The notes below the pieces were generated by a model. It was not told the origin of the DNA. It ran no database searches and saw nothing but the letters and a program-made list of their open reading frames with translations. DNA of 64,000 nt from Xenoacremonium recifei (Eukaryota > Ascomycota > Sordariomycetes > Hypocreales > Nectriaceae): positions 62,001 to 126,000 of the forward strand of contig WOFQ01000048.1 in assembly GCA_012184525.1 (NCBI GenBank), given 5' to 3'. Below, piece after piece: positions 1 through 11,215 of the stretch. The first letter of the stretch is position 1; every line of letters begins with the position of its first letter. The position numbers and the translations under genes are program-made.

Positions 1-1
1 T

Positions 2-622
2 GTCTACAACTTCCCCTACGATATCGAGGAGGATGACGAGGACACTGTAGAGGAGAACGCTGAGCTCCGAGGTCTCATGCCCTTCGCCATTGTCGGCTCC
101 GAGGATGTTGTCGAGATTGGCGGTCGCAAGGTCCGCGCTCGTCAATACCCCTGGGGTGTCGTCGAGGTCGACAACCCTCGTCACTCCGACTTCCTCGCCA
201 TTCGATCGGCACTGTTGCACAGCCATCTGGCTGACCTCAAGGAAATCACCCACGACTTCTTGTACGAGAACTACCGTACCGAGAAGCTGTCTAAGAGCGT
301 CGAGGGTGCTTCCGGAGGGTACGTAATCCTGGTTGCCGCAATTCAGAAGATTTTTGAACTAACCACGTGAAGCCTTGACAGTTCGATGAACCCCGAAGAT
401 CTTGCATCCCAGTCCGTCCGCCTCAAGGAGGAGCAGCTCCGACGAGAGGAGGAGAAGCTCCGCGAGATCGAACTCAAGGTCCAGCGCGAGATCAACGAGA
501 AGCGACAGGAGCTGCTGGCCCGCGAGTCGCAGCTTCGCGAGATCGAGGCGCGCATGCAGCGCGAGGCCGCTGCGGCTGCCTCTCCTCCAGTCGAGCCCAA
601 CGGCGAGCAGGAGGCCAACTAG
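2..622 (+). CDS. Septin, C-terminal part (5' end outside window)
   Basis: Septin GTPase, a filament-forming protein at septa and hyphal tips. Exons are 2-318 and 382-622; the intron (GTACGT...TTGACAG) joins Gly-Ser-Met-Asn in phase. The visible part holds the end of the GTPase domain and the septin-unique element (Pro-Trp-Gly-Val-Val-Glu-Val, then His-Ser-Asp-Phe and Tyr-Glu-Asn-Tyr-Arg-Thr). After the intron comes a charged, Glu/Arg-rich coiled coil of about 55 residues and a short Ala/Pro tail. P-loop and G-motifs lie upstream of the window. The short coiled coil suggests the Cdc11 or Cdc12 group rather than the coiled-coil-free Cdc10 group; I cannot separate the two. About 185 residues are visible. 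Confidence 0.93.
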
Positions 623-1515
623 ATTGTGTCACCTCGCGTACTGGTTCATTCTGCGGCGGCATAACAAAAAAGTGCGACGTTGGTCTATTATCTACTGCTG
701 GCGTTGGTTTTCTCTCCCCCGCGACGACTAAAGAGAAAGACGATGAGAATATTCCCCCTGATTTTGCGAAATTGAGTTGCTTTTTCCTCTTCCAACATAC
801 GCCCTGCTGCGCGAGCATTGCCTACTACTCGTCGAGATGATGTTTGAAAGAACCTACCAGCCGGTATCTTAACCCCCTGAGAGCCTGACGGCGCAGACTG
901 TTGAGTGGAATAGCCGTTCGGACCTCTACGGGCACTAGGTATGTGGGAGACTTGAGGGGATGGCACGCTTCAGGGTGTGTTTTAAGATAGATCTATGGGG
1001 AACGGAGACGACCCATGCGAGAAGACGGAGGAGTTCTGTGAGAGTGGGCATTCTGTGACCGACCGCTTCATGGGCACCTCTTCTTTCAGATAGCCCCCCT
1101 TTTATTTTCCTATTTTTGTAGTGGTCTTCTAATGCTGATATCAAATAAATTCGACACCTTCTTGTTCTACCTTTGTCTCATTGGTCTCCGAAATTACATT
1201 GCTACGATGGTTTCCTAAAGAATGTCTATTCGACTACCTCGTCTGACGAAGGAGTACTAAACAAAAGAAAATGCATGTTATGAACGCCGAACCCATCGAT
1301 ACCCAGTGCCAAAAAGAAACAAACCCACTTTCATCATTAGTTACAAAGCATTGGGGCTTTTGGATTGTTGAAAAGAACTCTCCCGAATTACATTTCTCCT
1401 CGTTCTCGTTCTTCCATTCCCTCTTCCCTCCGCCATTGACCCAGGAGTCCCGATTCGAAGCATCCTGGCTGCCACTCTGAAACGTATGCCAGCAATATCG
1501 CCATGTACGCCAGCT
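623..1515. other. Convergent intergenic region, septin / BXI1
   Basis: Both neighbours end here, so it holds two 3' untranslated regions. It is mildly T-rich with no recognisable gene; the small open frames lack splice logic or family resemblance. Confidence 0.6.
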
Positions 1516-2482
1516 TTAGTTGTTGGACTGGCTGTTGAGGATGCGCAAGATAGCCAGGAAGAGGTTAATAATGTCCAGGTACAGGCTAATGGCAGCGGCA
1601 ATCTCCTCCTCGACGTGATGGTGGCGCATGACGAGCTGGGTATCGACGAGGATGTAACCACTGAAGATTAGGGCCGCGACGCCGCCGTAGATGAGCTCAG
1701 CGGTCGAGTTGTAGGGGAAGAAGGCGGCCATGAAGCCGAAGAGGATAAGGCCCCAGAGAGCGCCGAACAGGTAGGGCATCCAAGAGGTAAAGTCGTACTT
1801 AGTCTGGCAGGCGAAGGCAGTCAGGAAGACGAAGATGCCAGCCGTGAGGATAACAGCGTTGAGGACGACCGATGTCTTGTAGAAGGAGACGATGACGGAA
1901 ATGGTATAGGCTTCGGCAAGGGTGAAGAGCGACAGGAAGAGCAGGTTGGTAGGGTACGACTTTCGCTTCCAGTAGGTGAGACCCATGAAGACCATGGCAC
2001 CGATGAGCTAAAGATGCATGTGTTAGAACCACGTATTCACACATCGACTTTGTCGTCGTGGGGGTAGTTTAGAGGGGTAACATACCGAGATCCAAACAAC
2101 GCCGGGGTGGCTCTGGATCCAGTCCTTGTAGCCAGCGCTGAAGAAAGTGAGGGCGCTAACGCCTGCGGTAGCCAGGAGCTGGACCGTCAGGATAGTATAG
2201 ACCTTTCGGACGAACTGGTTGCGGATGTCGATAGTAGCCTCGGCCACAGAGCCGCCGAACTATACGCTCCAGTTAGCCAACTGCGGGAGGACGGGTATCT
2301 CGGAGACAAAGCGTGCGCACCTTGAAGTCATCAGGAAGGTTATCCTCGCTGCTGCGCGGCGCGCCGAACAGGCCCTGGGTCTCATCGCGCGCCGAAGAGC
2401 TCTCGCCGTATGCCGGCGGAGCATTGGTGTAGTCGTCGGGGTCGCTCTGGGCAGCGGGCTGGTACTTGGTGGACGAGGCCAT
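1516..2482 (-). CDS. BXI1: Bax inhibitor-1 family membrane protein
   Basis: TMBIM/BI-1 family protein, a multi-pass membrane protein of ER or vacuole linked to calcium leak, unfolded-protein response and cell-death control. Exons on the minus strand are 2321-2482, 2086-2259 and 1516-2007, all joined in phase 0, giving 275 residues. The N-terminus (about residues 1-75) is hydrophilic and Pro/Ser-rich with an Asp-Asp-Tyr-Thr-Asn-Ala-Pro-Pro-Ala-Tyr element. Then come six to seven hydrophobic segments, including Leu-Ala-Glu-Ala-Tyr-Thr-Ile-Ser and Phe-Ser-Gly-Tyr-Ile-Leu-Val-Asp-Thr-Gln. The end, Leu-Asp-Ile-Ile-Asn-Leu-Phe-Leu-Ala-Ile-Leu-Arg-Ile-Leu, is the family C-terminal signature. Length is normal for fungal Bxi1. 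It is divergent from the ceramide synthase gene across a long intergenic region. Confidence 0.95.
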
Positions 2483-5195
2483 GGTCGCGTTGGGTTCGGT
2501 GTAGCAATCTAGTTTGAAAGTTTGCGGTTCAAGGGACGAGGGCGACGGTGTGAGTTATATGCGCGATGGGGTGCGATGTCGAAGTTGATGATGTGACGAC
2601 GATGAGGCAATGGGTTGGCGGTTGAAGCCTATTGAGGTCATGTGGAGAGAGTGTGTGGCGTCAGGCAGACCGAGAGGCTGGATGAGGTGCGCGTGGCGGT
2701 GCAGGGGGGTGGAAGGATGTGGCGTTACCTTAGCTTTTGGGTGGTTTGGGGTGTTGAGCTCGGGGTGGAAGCTATGACCAGCAAACACAGAGCCGCAAAA
2801 GCTTGACTCAGCCATCAGTCTTCAATTGAACATACAAGTCAGTGAATTGCTGATGTTTCATGTAAGTTTTTTGACGTCAATCGAGTGTTCGAAGCCAGTA
2901 TAATGACTTTGACGACAACAGCATGCGCGATGCAAGCCGTGGTGCTGAAATTATTGATATAGGGTAGGCACTGCAACCTGTTCAGAGACTCGCTACCTAC
3001 CTAACTCGGGATGTCCAAATCTGTCTAGACTCGGAGACGTCAAGATACATCCGTCAGCGCTTAGTCGCTGCAGGACCCCTCTGGTCAAAATCCCGCTAGG
3101 TTGGGATTCATTGTCGTTGACTGCATCTAACCGGCGGGTGTTTTTCGTATCTCGCAGATGGCGTGCAGCTAACTCGCCTGATTCTCCACAAGCACGCAGC
3201 GAGGAATCGCATCCCCGAGTTTCAGTAGGCGGAGAAAGCTTTCCAGTCTTTACCCGGGAAACGGCAGGTAGAAATCCAGAGGATATCATATCTAGCCTGT
3301 TGTGGTTGCAATTGATGCCAGCCAGCGTGTTAAGTCTTAATGCTGACTGCGTCTGTGCTTCTTGATAAATGCGAAAATTCCGCCGTCAGGGATTTGACCA
3401 AGTTTGACGAGCAATGAAACAGGACCTTGCCCCAGACTCATCGGCAATCCGTTTCAAACGTCGGCCGGCTTATCGCTACGAAAAGTGTAAGACACGGAAG
3501 GGCCCCGGTCGGTCTCTGATCTGTTGAGAGACATGCTTGCGGTCTCGACCCCGTGGCATTTCTCGGCGACAGGCCTGCCCGCACATGCGTTGCAATTCTC
3601 CAGTAAAAGGAGTCAGGAGGTGAGGGACCAACCAAACGACAGCCGATGATCAGCCTCCAACCCAGCTTGTTTGACGGGGCCATTTCGTCAGGGTGTGGTC
3701 CGTACTGTACGGAGATGCAGCTGGAGACGCTCGATTACGAGTACGGGAGGGGATTTGCACCCCCTGACGGACATGTTAGGCATAGAACGGCACTCTAAAT
3801 TTTCCCACCTGCCGGGTCCTTTGTTGGGGCCTGGCTGGCTACCTACAAGTACAAGACGAACCATTGAAACGCTATCGGCAATGACACCTGTCTTTAACGG
3901 CCATTGAGCTTAAATTTTATTGAAGACAGCAATAGGGGAAATAGCGAGTTAACGGAACAAGGAGGAGTATCAAGCGCGTCTAGCGGCCGACATGCATTGC
4001 CGTGGCTGGCTGGCTGGCGGACGGCGTCAATCATGGCTCAACACCAGCAGGGTATGATGGATGGGATGTGCATCTGGAGCTGGAGCCCGACCCATCTGCA
4101 TCTCCATTTTCGTACTGGTACTTGGTGAGGCCGTACGGAGTAGCAGGGACGGACGGACACTGAAGCAGATGTCTGGTTGCCATGTTGAACTGAGATTGTA
4201 CCTTACTCAAATTGACACCTGGTCCGTGTCTTTGTTGCTGTTGCTGTAACGCATTTCATCTCGTCTCGTCCAAGTACCGTTACCGCCCCGTTCAAGGCCT
4301 GTTCTTTGAGGACCATGTCCGCTGGAGAGACGGGCGGGATGCTGGGCGCCGGTTCTGGCCCGCGGACCCCCGATGACCTGCCTCTACAGCGGAGGTTTCT
4401 AGCAAGGGGCCGGTACCTGTACTTTGCTTCTAGAGCCCCCCCCTACCTTGCCTTAGGTCACCTTTGGTGCTGGAGGTCGGCCATCACTCACGGCACGCGC
4501 CCTAATTGGCTGCTGCTCCGCTGCTCGGCTCACCGCCTTGACTGCTAAAGGTCCCCCCGTGGTGGGCGATGGTGGGGCAGGGTGGGCGGGCTGGCACATG
4601 GATCTCTCGAGCCAATTCATATCAGGTTCAAAATTGATCTGGCTTCCCCCAACCCTGGCACTGACTGACCCAGCCCAGCCCGCCCAGCCAATCTTGCATT
4701 TCGCAATTCTCCTCGTTGCTTGCTACTGCTGCTGCTTTCCAGACTCTCGCTGCCATTGTCACCCGACCCTCTGACTCTTGCTCCTGTCTCACCTTTGAGC
4801 AGCAGCATCATCGCCAGCTCGTCGGGTAGCTACCAGCTAGCTTGCCTTCGTTTCAGTACCCCTCCTCCTGTCCTGTCCTGTCCTCGCGAGACGACCAGCC
4901 TTCTTCATCAACAGAGAGCTCGGGGCAGACATCGGCCTCCGCCCACCTAGAGAGAGCTTCGAGACCCTTGGGGATTGCTCCCCCCTTTGATCAATCTTTA
5001 GCCCCCCTCCTCCTCTGCCGCCTGCCGTGTGGACTGGACGAGACACCACCACATCGCATCGAATCCAAGACATTTTTTGCCTTCTCGCCGCGACATCTCA
5101 CACAAGACCGGACGAGCACCACAGAACGAACGAGGAACTTAGAGCTCGCCATCCCACCCCCACCACCCGCCCAGACACCACCTATAGACACCATC
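2483..5195. promoter_or_regulatory. Divergent promoter region, BXI1 / ceramide synthase
   Basis: A 2.7 kb region without a recognisable gene. The last 500 bases are strongly C/T-rich, including a (TCCTG) run near 4867-4885, as is usual for long fungal 5' leaders, and CTGG repeats lie near 4003-4018. No clear TATA box decides a start site. Confidence 0.5.
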
Positions 5196-7223
5196 ATGAG
5201 CACCAAGGCAGAGAAGCGTGTGTCTGCTACAGCACCTCAGTCGCTGGCCGACGAGGGCAGCGCCATCTATAACAGCAGCAACGACTCTGCTGGCGAACTC
5301 ACGACGACGACGACGACGACGACGAACACGACGGCCACCACGACGTCCTTCTCTGACGGCTCCGAGGATGGAGATGCGGCCACTCCCGATGCCTCGAAAG
5401 CCGCACCACCATCAGAAACAACCATTGGCTCCAGCAAAGCCAATGCCACCACCACTTCTCAGTTGACAGCTGCTGCTGCTGCTGCTGCCCCGCGTCCGAG
5501 GCTCAAGGCCGGCCACAGCACCCCCAATATGAACGGCCCCCTCTACATGCAGACCTCGGGCAAGAATGTCGTGCTGGTCCGGCGACTCAAGCGCAAGGAC
5601 GAGAGCACCTGGAAGCATCTCGCCCGCTGGTTTGTCGAGAACCAGATCGGTACGTCCCTTCCATCTTATCCCATCTTGTCCATCTTATCTCTCCCCTGCC
5701 ACCCCTCCCCTCCCCTTCCCCAGACAATGCGTGCCATCGCCGCCTATCCTTGCTTGAGGTCTCGGCTGTTGCATTCTTGGCCAATCTTTGTCTTCCTATG
5801 GCCTGATTATCCCCGTTGGCTCTGGGACCCTCTCACCGTTGCCGTTCCGTCACCCGTGTTAGAGGGGATGCTGTACTGACCGTCTCTTCACCCCCACTAG
5901 GCCTTTCATCCAACCTCATCGCCCTGTTGTTCCTCGCACACTTCTTCATACCCAAGGCGCGAGTCCACACGACCAAGTTCTTTCACCTCAGCTACTACAA
6001 CCCCAAGTCTGGAAAATATGGCGTTGGTTATGATGATGCCTACCTCATCGCCTTCTGCATCGTCCTCTTCACCGGCCTTCGCGCCGCCACCATGGAATAC
6101 GTCCTGGCTCCCATCGCCAAGCTTGGGGGCATCACCAAGAGAAAGACCTTGACCCGTTTTAGCGAGCAAGCATGGCTCACCGTCTACTACAGCTTCTTCT
6201 GGACACTTGGAGTCGTAAGTCACCTTCCTTCCCGAGAAAGGGCCCTATCGCTGACTCTCATGACAGTACCTGTACTACAACTCCCCTTACTGGGCTCTCA
6301 ACCTCAAGGAGCTCTGGACTGACTGGCCCAACCGCGAGATGGACTTTCTCATGAAGGGTTACATCGTGATCCAGTGGGCTTTCTGGCTGCAGCAGATCAT
6401 CGTCATCCACATCGAGGAGCGTCGCAAGGACCACTGGCAGATGCTCAGCCACCACTTCGTCACCACCCTGCTCATCTCTGCTTGCTACTGCTACCACCAT
6501 ACCCGCGTGGGCAACTTGATCCTTGTTATCATGGATGTTGTCGACTTGTTCCTGCCGGTATGTTTCATCTCAGTTCTCACCCGAGAGACACCAGATAAAT
6601 CTAATCATAATTTCTAGCTTGCCAAATGTCTCAAGTACAGCGGTTACAACACAATCTGCGATGTCCTCTTCGGGCTCTTCGTTGTGTCATGGTTCATGTT
6701 CCGCCACGTCTTTTACCTTATGATTTGCTGGTCGGTCTACGCCCATACCCCTGAGGTCATGCCAACCGGCTGCTTCAAGGGCAACAACAACAACATGGTC
6801 GGCCCAATCGACCCCCCCGAGGGATACGCATACCTCCTTGACCCGTTCATTAACCCTTCGGGTCTGGTTTGCTACAATGAAACGGTCAAGTGGTCCTTCC
6901 TTGCGCCTCTGCTGCTCCTCCAGGTCCTCACCATCGGCTGGTTCTTCATGATTGTTCGCGTTGTCGCCGGTGTCATCCGTGGCGGTGCTGCTGAAGACGT
7001 CCGAAGTGATGATGAGGGTGGCGAGGAAGAGGAAGACGAATTCGTTTATGAAGAGGCTCAGCCTATTGAGGAGGAAGCAGGTGTTGAGGAGCTCGACCTC
7101 CGAAACTGGGAGCGAAGAACCGGTCTTAAGAGACAGGGCACCAGTACCGGTGTCAGCTTGCCCGGCCACAGCGATCGCAAGGAGTTGCTGGGACGTATCG
7201 GCTGCGAGAAGCAGGTCGACTGA
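5196..7223 (+). CDS. LAG1: Ceramide synthase (Lag1/Lac1, TLC domain)
   Basis: Sphingoid-base N-acyltransferase of the ER membrane, joining a long or very long acyl-CoA to a sphingoid base. Exons are 5196-5649, 5901-6214, 6267-6557 and 6618-7223; phases agree and give 554 residues. The first 100 residues are low-complexity, with an eight-Thr run and an Ala run. The TLC domain follows with many membrane helices. The Lag1 motif is visible as His-His-Phe-Val-Thr-Thr-Leu-Leu-Ile, then Tyr-His-His-Thr-Arg-Val-Gly and Met-Asp-Val-Val-Asp-Leu-Phe-Leu-Pro; the paired His are the catalytic candidates. The C-terminal tail has a long Asp/Glu-rich stretch, as in acidic tails of fungal Lag1/Lac1/Bar1. The start is the first ATG of an open frame that continues upstream without an ATG. 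Lag1 and Lac1 cannot be told apart here. Confidence 0.95.
5301..5324 (+). repeat. Coding (ACG)8 microsatellite
   Basis: Eight ACG triplets in frame in the ceramide synthase gene encode eight threonines, followed by more Thr-rich sequence. Confidence 0.95.
5469..5486 (+). repeat. Coding (GCT)6 microsatellite
   Basis: Six GCT triplets in frame encode an alanine run just before the conserved part of the ceramide synthase. Confidence 0.95.
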
Positions 7224-7967
7224 GCCGCTTCTCCAACATTTGATTTTGCGGCTATTTGCGTGTGTTTTTTTTTTTGGTCATCAACTTTTCGCCAGATCTC
7301 ATCCTTCGTCTACGTACCAAACCAATTCCTAGGACGAAGGCGGTGTTGATAATATGCTTTTTCCATTGCTTGGAGCAGGAGTGCGTGTGAATGGGTCAGG
7401 CACCCTACTATCGGGAGCCATAGATTTTCGACGCAAGAAGATGCATCCTACATGATTTGCCGGGCAGAGAAAGAGGAAAAGTTGTTTGCTTGTTTAGCCA
7501 CAGACGGGGAGCGCGACTGCGCAACCGCCCGCGAGTGATGATATAAAGGAACGCACCTCGGCATTCCGAATGAGATTATAGACGACATTGACACGGGGCT
7601 CGACGATTCGGCGCCTACGAGATTGCGAGGAAGGTTTTCTTTTTGCATGTCTTCTGTGAGGGTGTGAGTGAGGTGGTATGTCTCCTTTTTCAAGAGGGAA
7701 GTGATTTCATGCGTCAGAACTCACGACGGAGAGGATAAGAAAGAGAGCCTTGATACCCAGGAGGAGGACTTAAGGGGACTATAAAGTCATAGGCTTTTCA
7801 ATTGACACGGGACTTTTACGGCTGCCATGCTTACCATGACGACATCCAAATGCGAATTATATCGTTTGACTTACTCATCTGATTTTCAGAAATTGGGGTT
7901 CGCACTTCAAGAACAGATGGTTGATTCATTATCATCAAAAGCTATGCAAAACAGAACAACGCCGCAT
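7224..7967. other. Convergent intergenic region, ceramide synthase / acyl-CoA synthetase
   Basis: Two 3' ends meet here. A poly(T) tract lies near 7266-7275, about 45 bases after the ceramide synthase stop. No gene is recognisable. Confidence 0.6.
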
Positions 7968-10067
7968 CTACTCGTTCTCCGCCAACAACTCCCTCGCCAT
8001 CTCCCGCAGCCGGTACTTCTGGATCTTCCCGCTCGCCGTCTTCGGATACTCATCCACCCAGAAGATATACTTGGGAATCAGATGCCTGGACAGCCGCGTG
8101 CCCACCCACCGATACAGCTCCTCGCGCGTGAGCCGCCCAGCCGCGCCGTCGCCCGAGTGCGCGCCCAGCTGGCCGCCACTGCTCTCGTCGGTGGTCCAGT
8201 GCGCGGCGGGGATGACGAAGGCGGCGACGGCTTCGCCCAGGCGCGGATCGGGCACGCCGACGACGCTGGCCTCGCGGACGCCGGGGTGTTCGAGGATGCA
8301 GTCCTCGACTTCGAGGGGGTGGATGTTCTCGCCGCCGCGGATGATCAGGTCTTTGATGCGGCCGGTGATCTGCACGTAGCCGGCGGCGTCCATGGCAGCC
8401 TCGTCGCCCGAGTACATCCAGATGGTGCCGTCGGGGTCGGGGATGCGGACTTCGGCGGTGCGGGCCTCGTCGTCGAAGTAGCCCTTCATGACGAGGTAGC
8501 CGGCGGCGGCGAGTTCACCGCGGGAGCCAATGGGGAGGATGGTGTTTCGGTCGTTTGGGTCGACGATCTTGACTGAGGTATGTGGCATCACTGTGCCGAT
8601 GGAGGATGTGCGCTTGTCGAAGGGGTCAGAGGGTTTCGTCATGCAACTGACAGGACTCGTCTCGGTCATGCCATAGCAGATTGTCAGATCCCCGAGGCCG
8701 AGCTTCTCATAGAGCTTCTTCATCAGCGACTCTGGCACGCTGCTTCCTGCCACGATGCCCTTGGTCAACCGTTGAGGGGCTTTGCCGACAATACCATTGT
8801 CGAGGGCCTCGAGGACCGCAACTAACATGGTGCTCACGCCGTAGAGACCGGTAGCGTTGTGTTCCACACACATCCGAAGCGTTGCAATGGGATCAAAAGC
8901 AGGACTCGGAAAGAGGATCGCTGACCCGGTTGTTGCAGTTGCCATATATCCCAGCACGGATCCGAAGCAATGGAAGAGAGGCGGCGGGACAACGATGAGG
9001 TCCGAGGGCACGAGACCCATCCGGTCGGCGATGAAGATCCCATTATTGAGAATCGAGGTGTGGGTGAGCATAGCGGCTTTCGGCAGGGACGTCGTTCCTG
9101 ATGTGAATTGGATATTGATCGTGTCGGATGGGTCCAAGGGTGACTCTGGTTGGACTGATCTACCGGAGCCTTCAAGTAGAACATTGTATGGCGTCAATGC
9201 TGAACAATGTTCTAGATCAAAGTTCACCTCTGGATGGTAGGCTCTGTTGTCAACTACCACAACCTTCTTCAATGTTGGCACACCCTCGCTCTGCACCTTG
9301 CTTGACTTAACATCCGAGACGATAGCTTCCAGAAGGGGCTTGTTGTTCCTCCCCCGCCCAGGTCGATATGCTAGATCCGTCACGGCCCCGATGATGAGAA
9401 CTTCAACTCCAAGATGAGACAAGGCAGCTTGGACCTGAATGGCGTTGAAGTTGGGGTTTAGCGGCACGAGGATAGCTCCCAGTTTGAACAGCGCATAAGT
9501 TAGGCCTGCAAACTCAGGACCGTTGCCCAATGACACAGCGACGCGGTCTCCCTTACGGACGCCGAGAGAGGCAAGGACTTCGGTTTGTTGGTTTGAGAGG
9601 ATATCCAATGCGTGATATGTGAGGGTTGTCTCGGCAGCATTGGGCGTTGGTGAGCGAGCAATGACCGCTGGTCGATCTCCATGGGCCGAGACGACAGAGG
9701 CGAAGTGTTGAGGAATGGTTCCCGTGTAAAATGGCGGCTAGAGAAGATATGTCAGTAAGGTTCGGTAAGTTCTGCTTCACCCATCGTCCATGTTGGTGAT
9801 TGTTTTGACCAGATCATGATCAGTCATTCCATATATCCGAAAACCAGCGGCATGTCTTCAACTCGGCGGGCCGTAGAGCTCTCTCTGTGTGCAAATAGCC
9901 AGGTTCCAGCAATTGACATAAAACACACTTGCTTAAGTCAATTCACGTACCTCTTCAGGGCCATGCCGAATGCTCAACCCCGTCGCAATCCCTCGCCTCA
10001 TCAACCCCCACCCAACTCTCCGTTCCCAGCCCACAGCTCGGGCCAGACATCGACCTCGTATCATCAT
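7968..10067 (-). CDS. AMP-forming acyl-CoA synthetase, mitochondrial-type (ACSF2-like)
   Basis: ANL-superfamily ligase that adenylates a carboxylic acid, probably a fatty acid, and transfers it to CoA. Exon 1 is 9951-10067 and exon 2 is 7968-9737, joined in phase 0 through a 213-base intron, giving 628 residues. Exon 1 encodes an Arg-rich, acid-poor, amphipathic leader that looks like a mitochondrial presequence. Exon 2 has Pro-Pro-Phe-Tyr-Thr-Gly-Thr-Ile-Pro-Gln-His-Phe, the P-loop-like Thr-Ser-Gly-Thr-Thr-Ser-Leu-Pro-Lys-Ala near residue 251, Tyr-Gly-Met-Thr-Glu-Thr, Tyr-Ser-Gly-Asp-Glu, Gly-Arg-Ile-Lys-Asp-Leu-Ile-Ile-Arg-Gly-Gly-Glu-Asn and the catalytic-lysine motif Lys-Thr-Ala-Ser-Gly-Lys-Ile-Gln-Lys. 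No C-terminal peroxisome tripeptide is present. The substrate cannot be read from the sequence. The leader exon is the less certain part. Confidence 0.9.
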
Positions 10068-11215
10068 CGCAAGTGCATCGGATTCGCAGTCGTTTCGATC
10101 GCCACAAGCTGTCGAGGCGGTAAAATCGTCAGAGGAAGAGTGAGAGAAGTGTCTCACCGGCTGATATGAGAGATCGTCATATTGCCCTCCATCGGCATCG
10201 GCTATCATTGGCTTAATGTCGCCGAGGCCGCTCGCTCTTTCCGTCCTTCCATTCCCCCCGCACGGGAGGGAAGGAGCGTTCCCTCGCCAATTGGCAACCG
10301 TGCTGGCAATGGAATCTGGGGAAAATGCGGGGTCGCGATTCGGGGGATTGGCTCGTTTCGACTGTCGTTTGTTCTTATTACCCATGCTAAGGATCACAAC
10401 AACGCTTTATTTTACATTCTGACTAGCTCAGGCCATAAATAGGTACTGCTATGAGATGAGATCGTCAACCCTGGGGCCTATCACATGCTAAGTAACCGAC
10501 TTGTTTGGTGACGGGAATCGGAAGACTTGGCTGCCTTACACATCATCCACACACCAATGTACGCGACAACGATGGAAGCATGGGATTTGAAAAGGTGTAT
10601 CATATATATCGTATTCTTTTTTTGACAGTGAAACTGATGACAGCCCATAAACCTGGCTACCGTGCTGTGTTTTGCACCTGGCTTTGCACACACTCTCCCA
10701 CCGATGCTTTCGCATTCATAGTAATACCATTTTGGGCATATTCCATGAATCCACTCGCTACCACCACCTTACCACTCTGGAAACTTGTTTTTGTTTGCCA
10801 TTGATCATGATTCTATGCCTGCGCTGTCACATTCTTGTGATCAACTCCGAGACCTTCAACACCCGCAAAATTGCCATAGCTTGAACAGACACGCAGAATA
10901 ACAGATGAAACAGGACCAAACCGATATCTATCCCAATAACACGACAAAAGCAAGAGTCTAATAGTTGCTCCAATTGTTGAAGATTTCTTCGTTTTCCCCC
11001 TTGCAGTGACGCAATCCGCTTGCGCTGCTTACCATGACATATCGAACGACGAGATTGAGGCCTTGAGTGGCGGAGACCAGCCCATTGGCACTCCATGGGC
11101 CATTAGAACAGGGAAGTATAAATATACAAGCTCGAGAGGCGTATTTGGTAGGCAGGATTGTCGTTGGGTATTAAGCTTTATTGATTATATTCGAGCGTAG
11201 GGTCGATGAGACGAA
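10068..11215. other. Intergenic region between acyl-CoA synthetase and OCH1
   Basis: Both flanking genes are on the minus strand, so it holds the synthetase promoter and the OCH1 3' end. Short open frames on both strands show no family features. Confidence 0.55.

Noticed and set aside
7827..8576. 249-residue plus-strand open frame
   Set aside because: It is antisense to the conserved acyl-CoA synthetase exon and has the Ala/Val/Asp composition of a codon-bias shadow.
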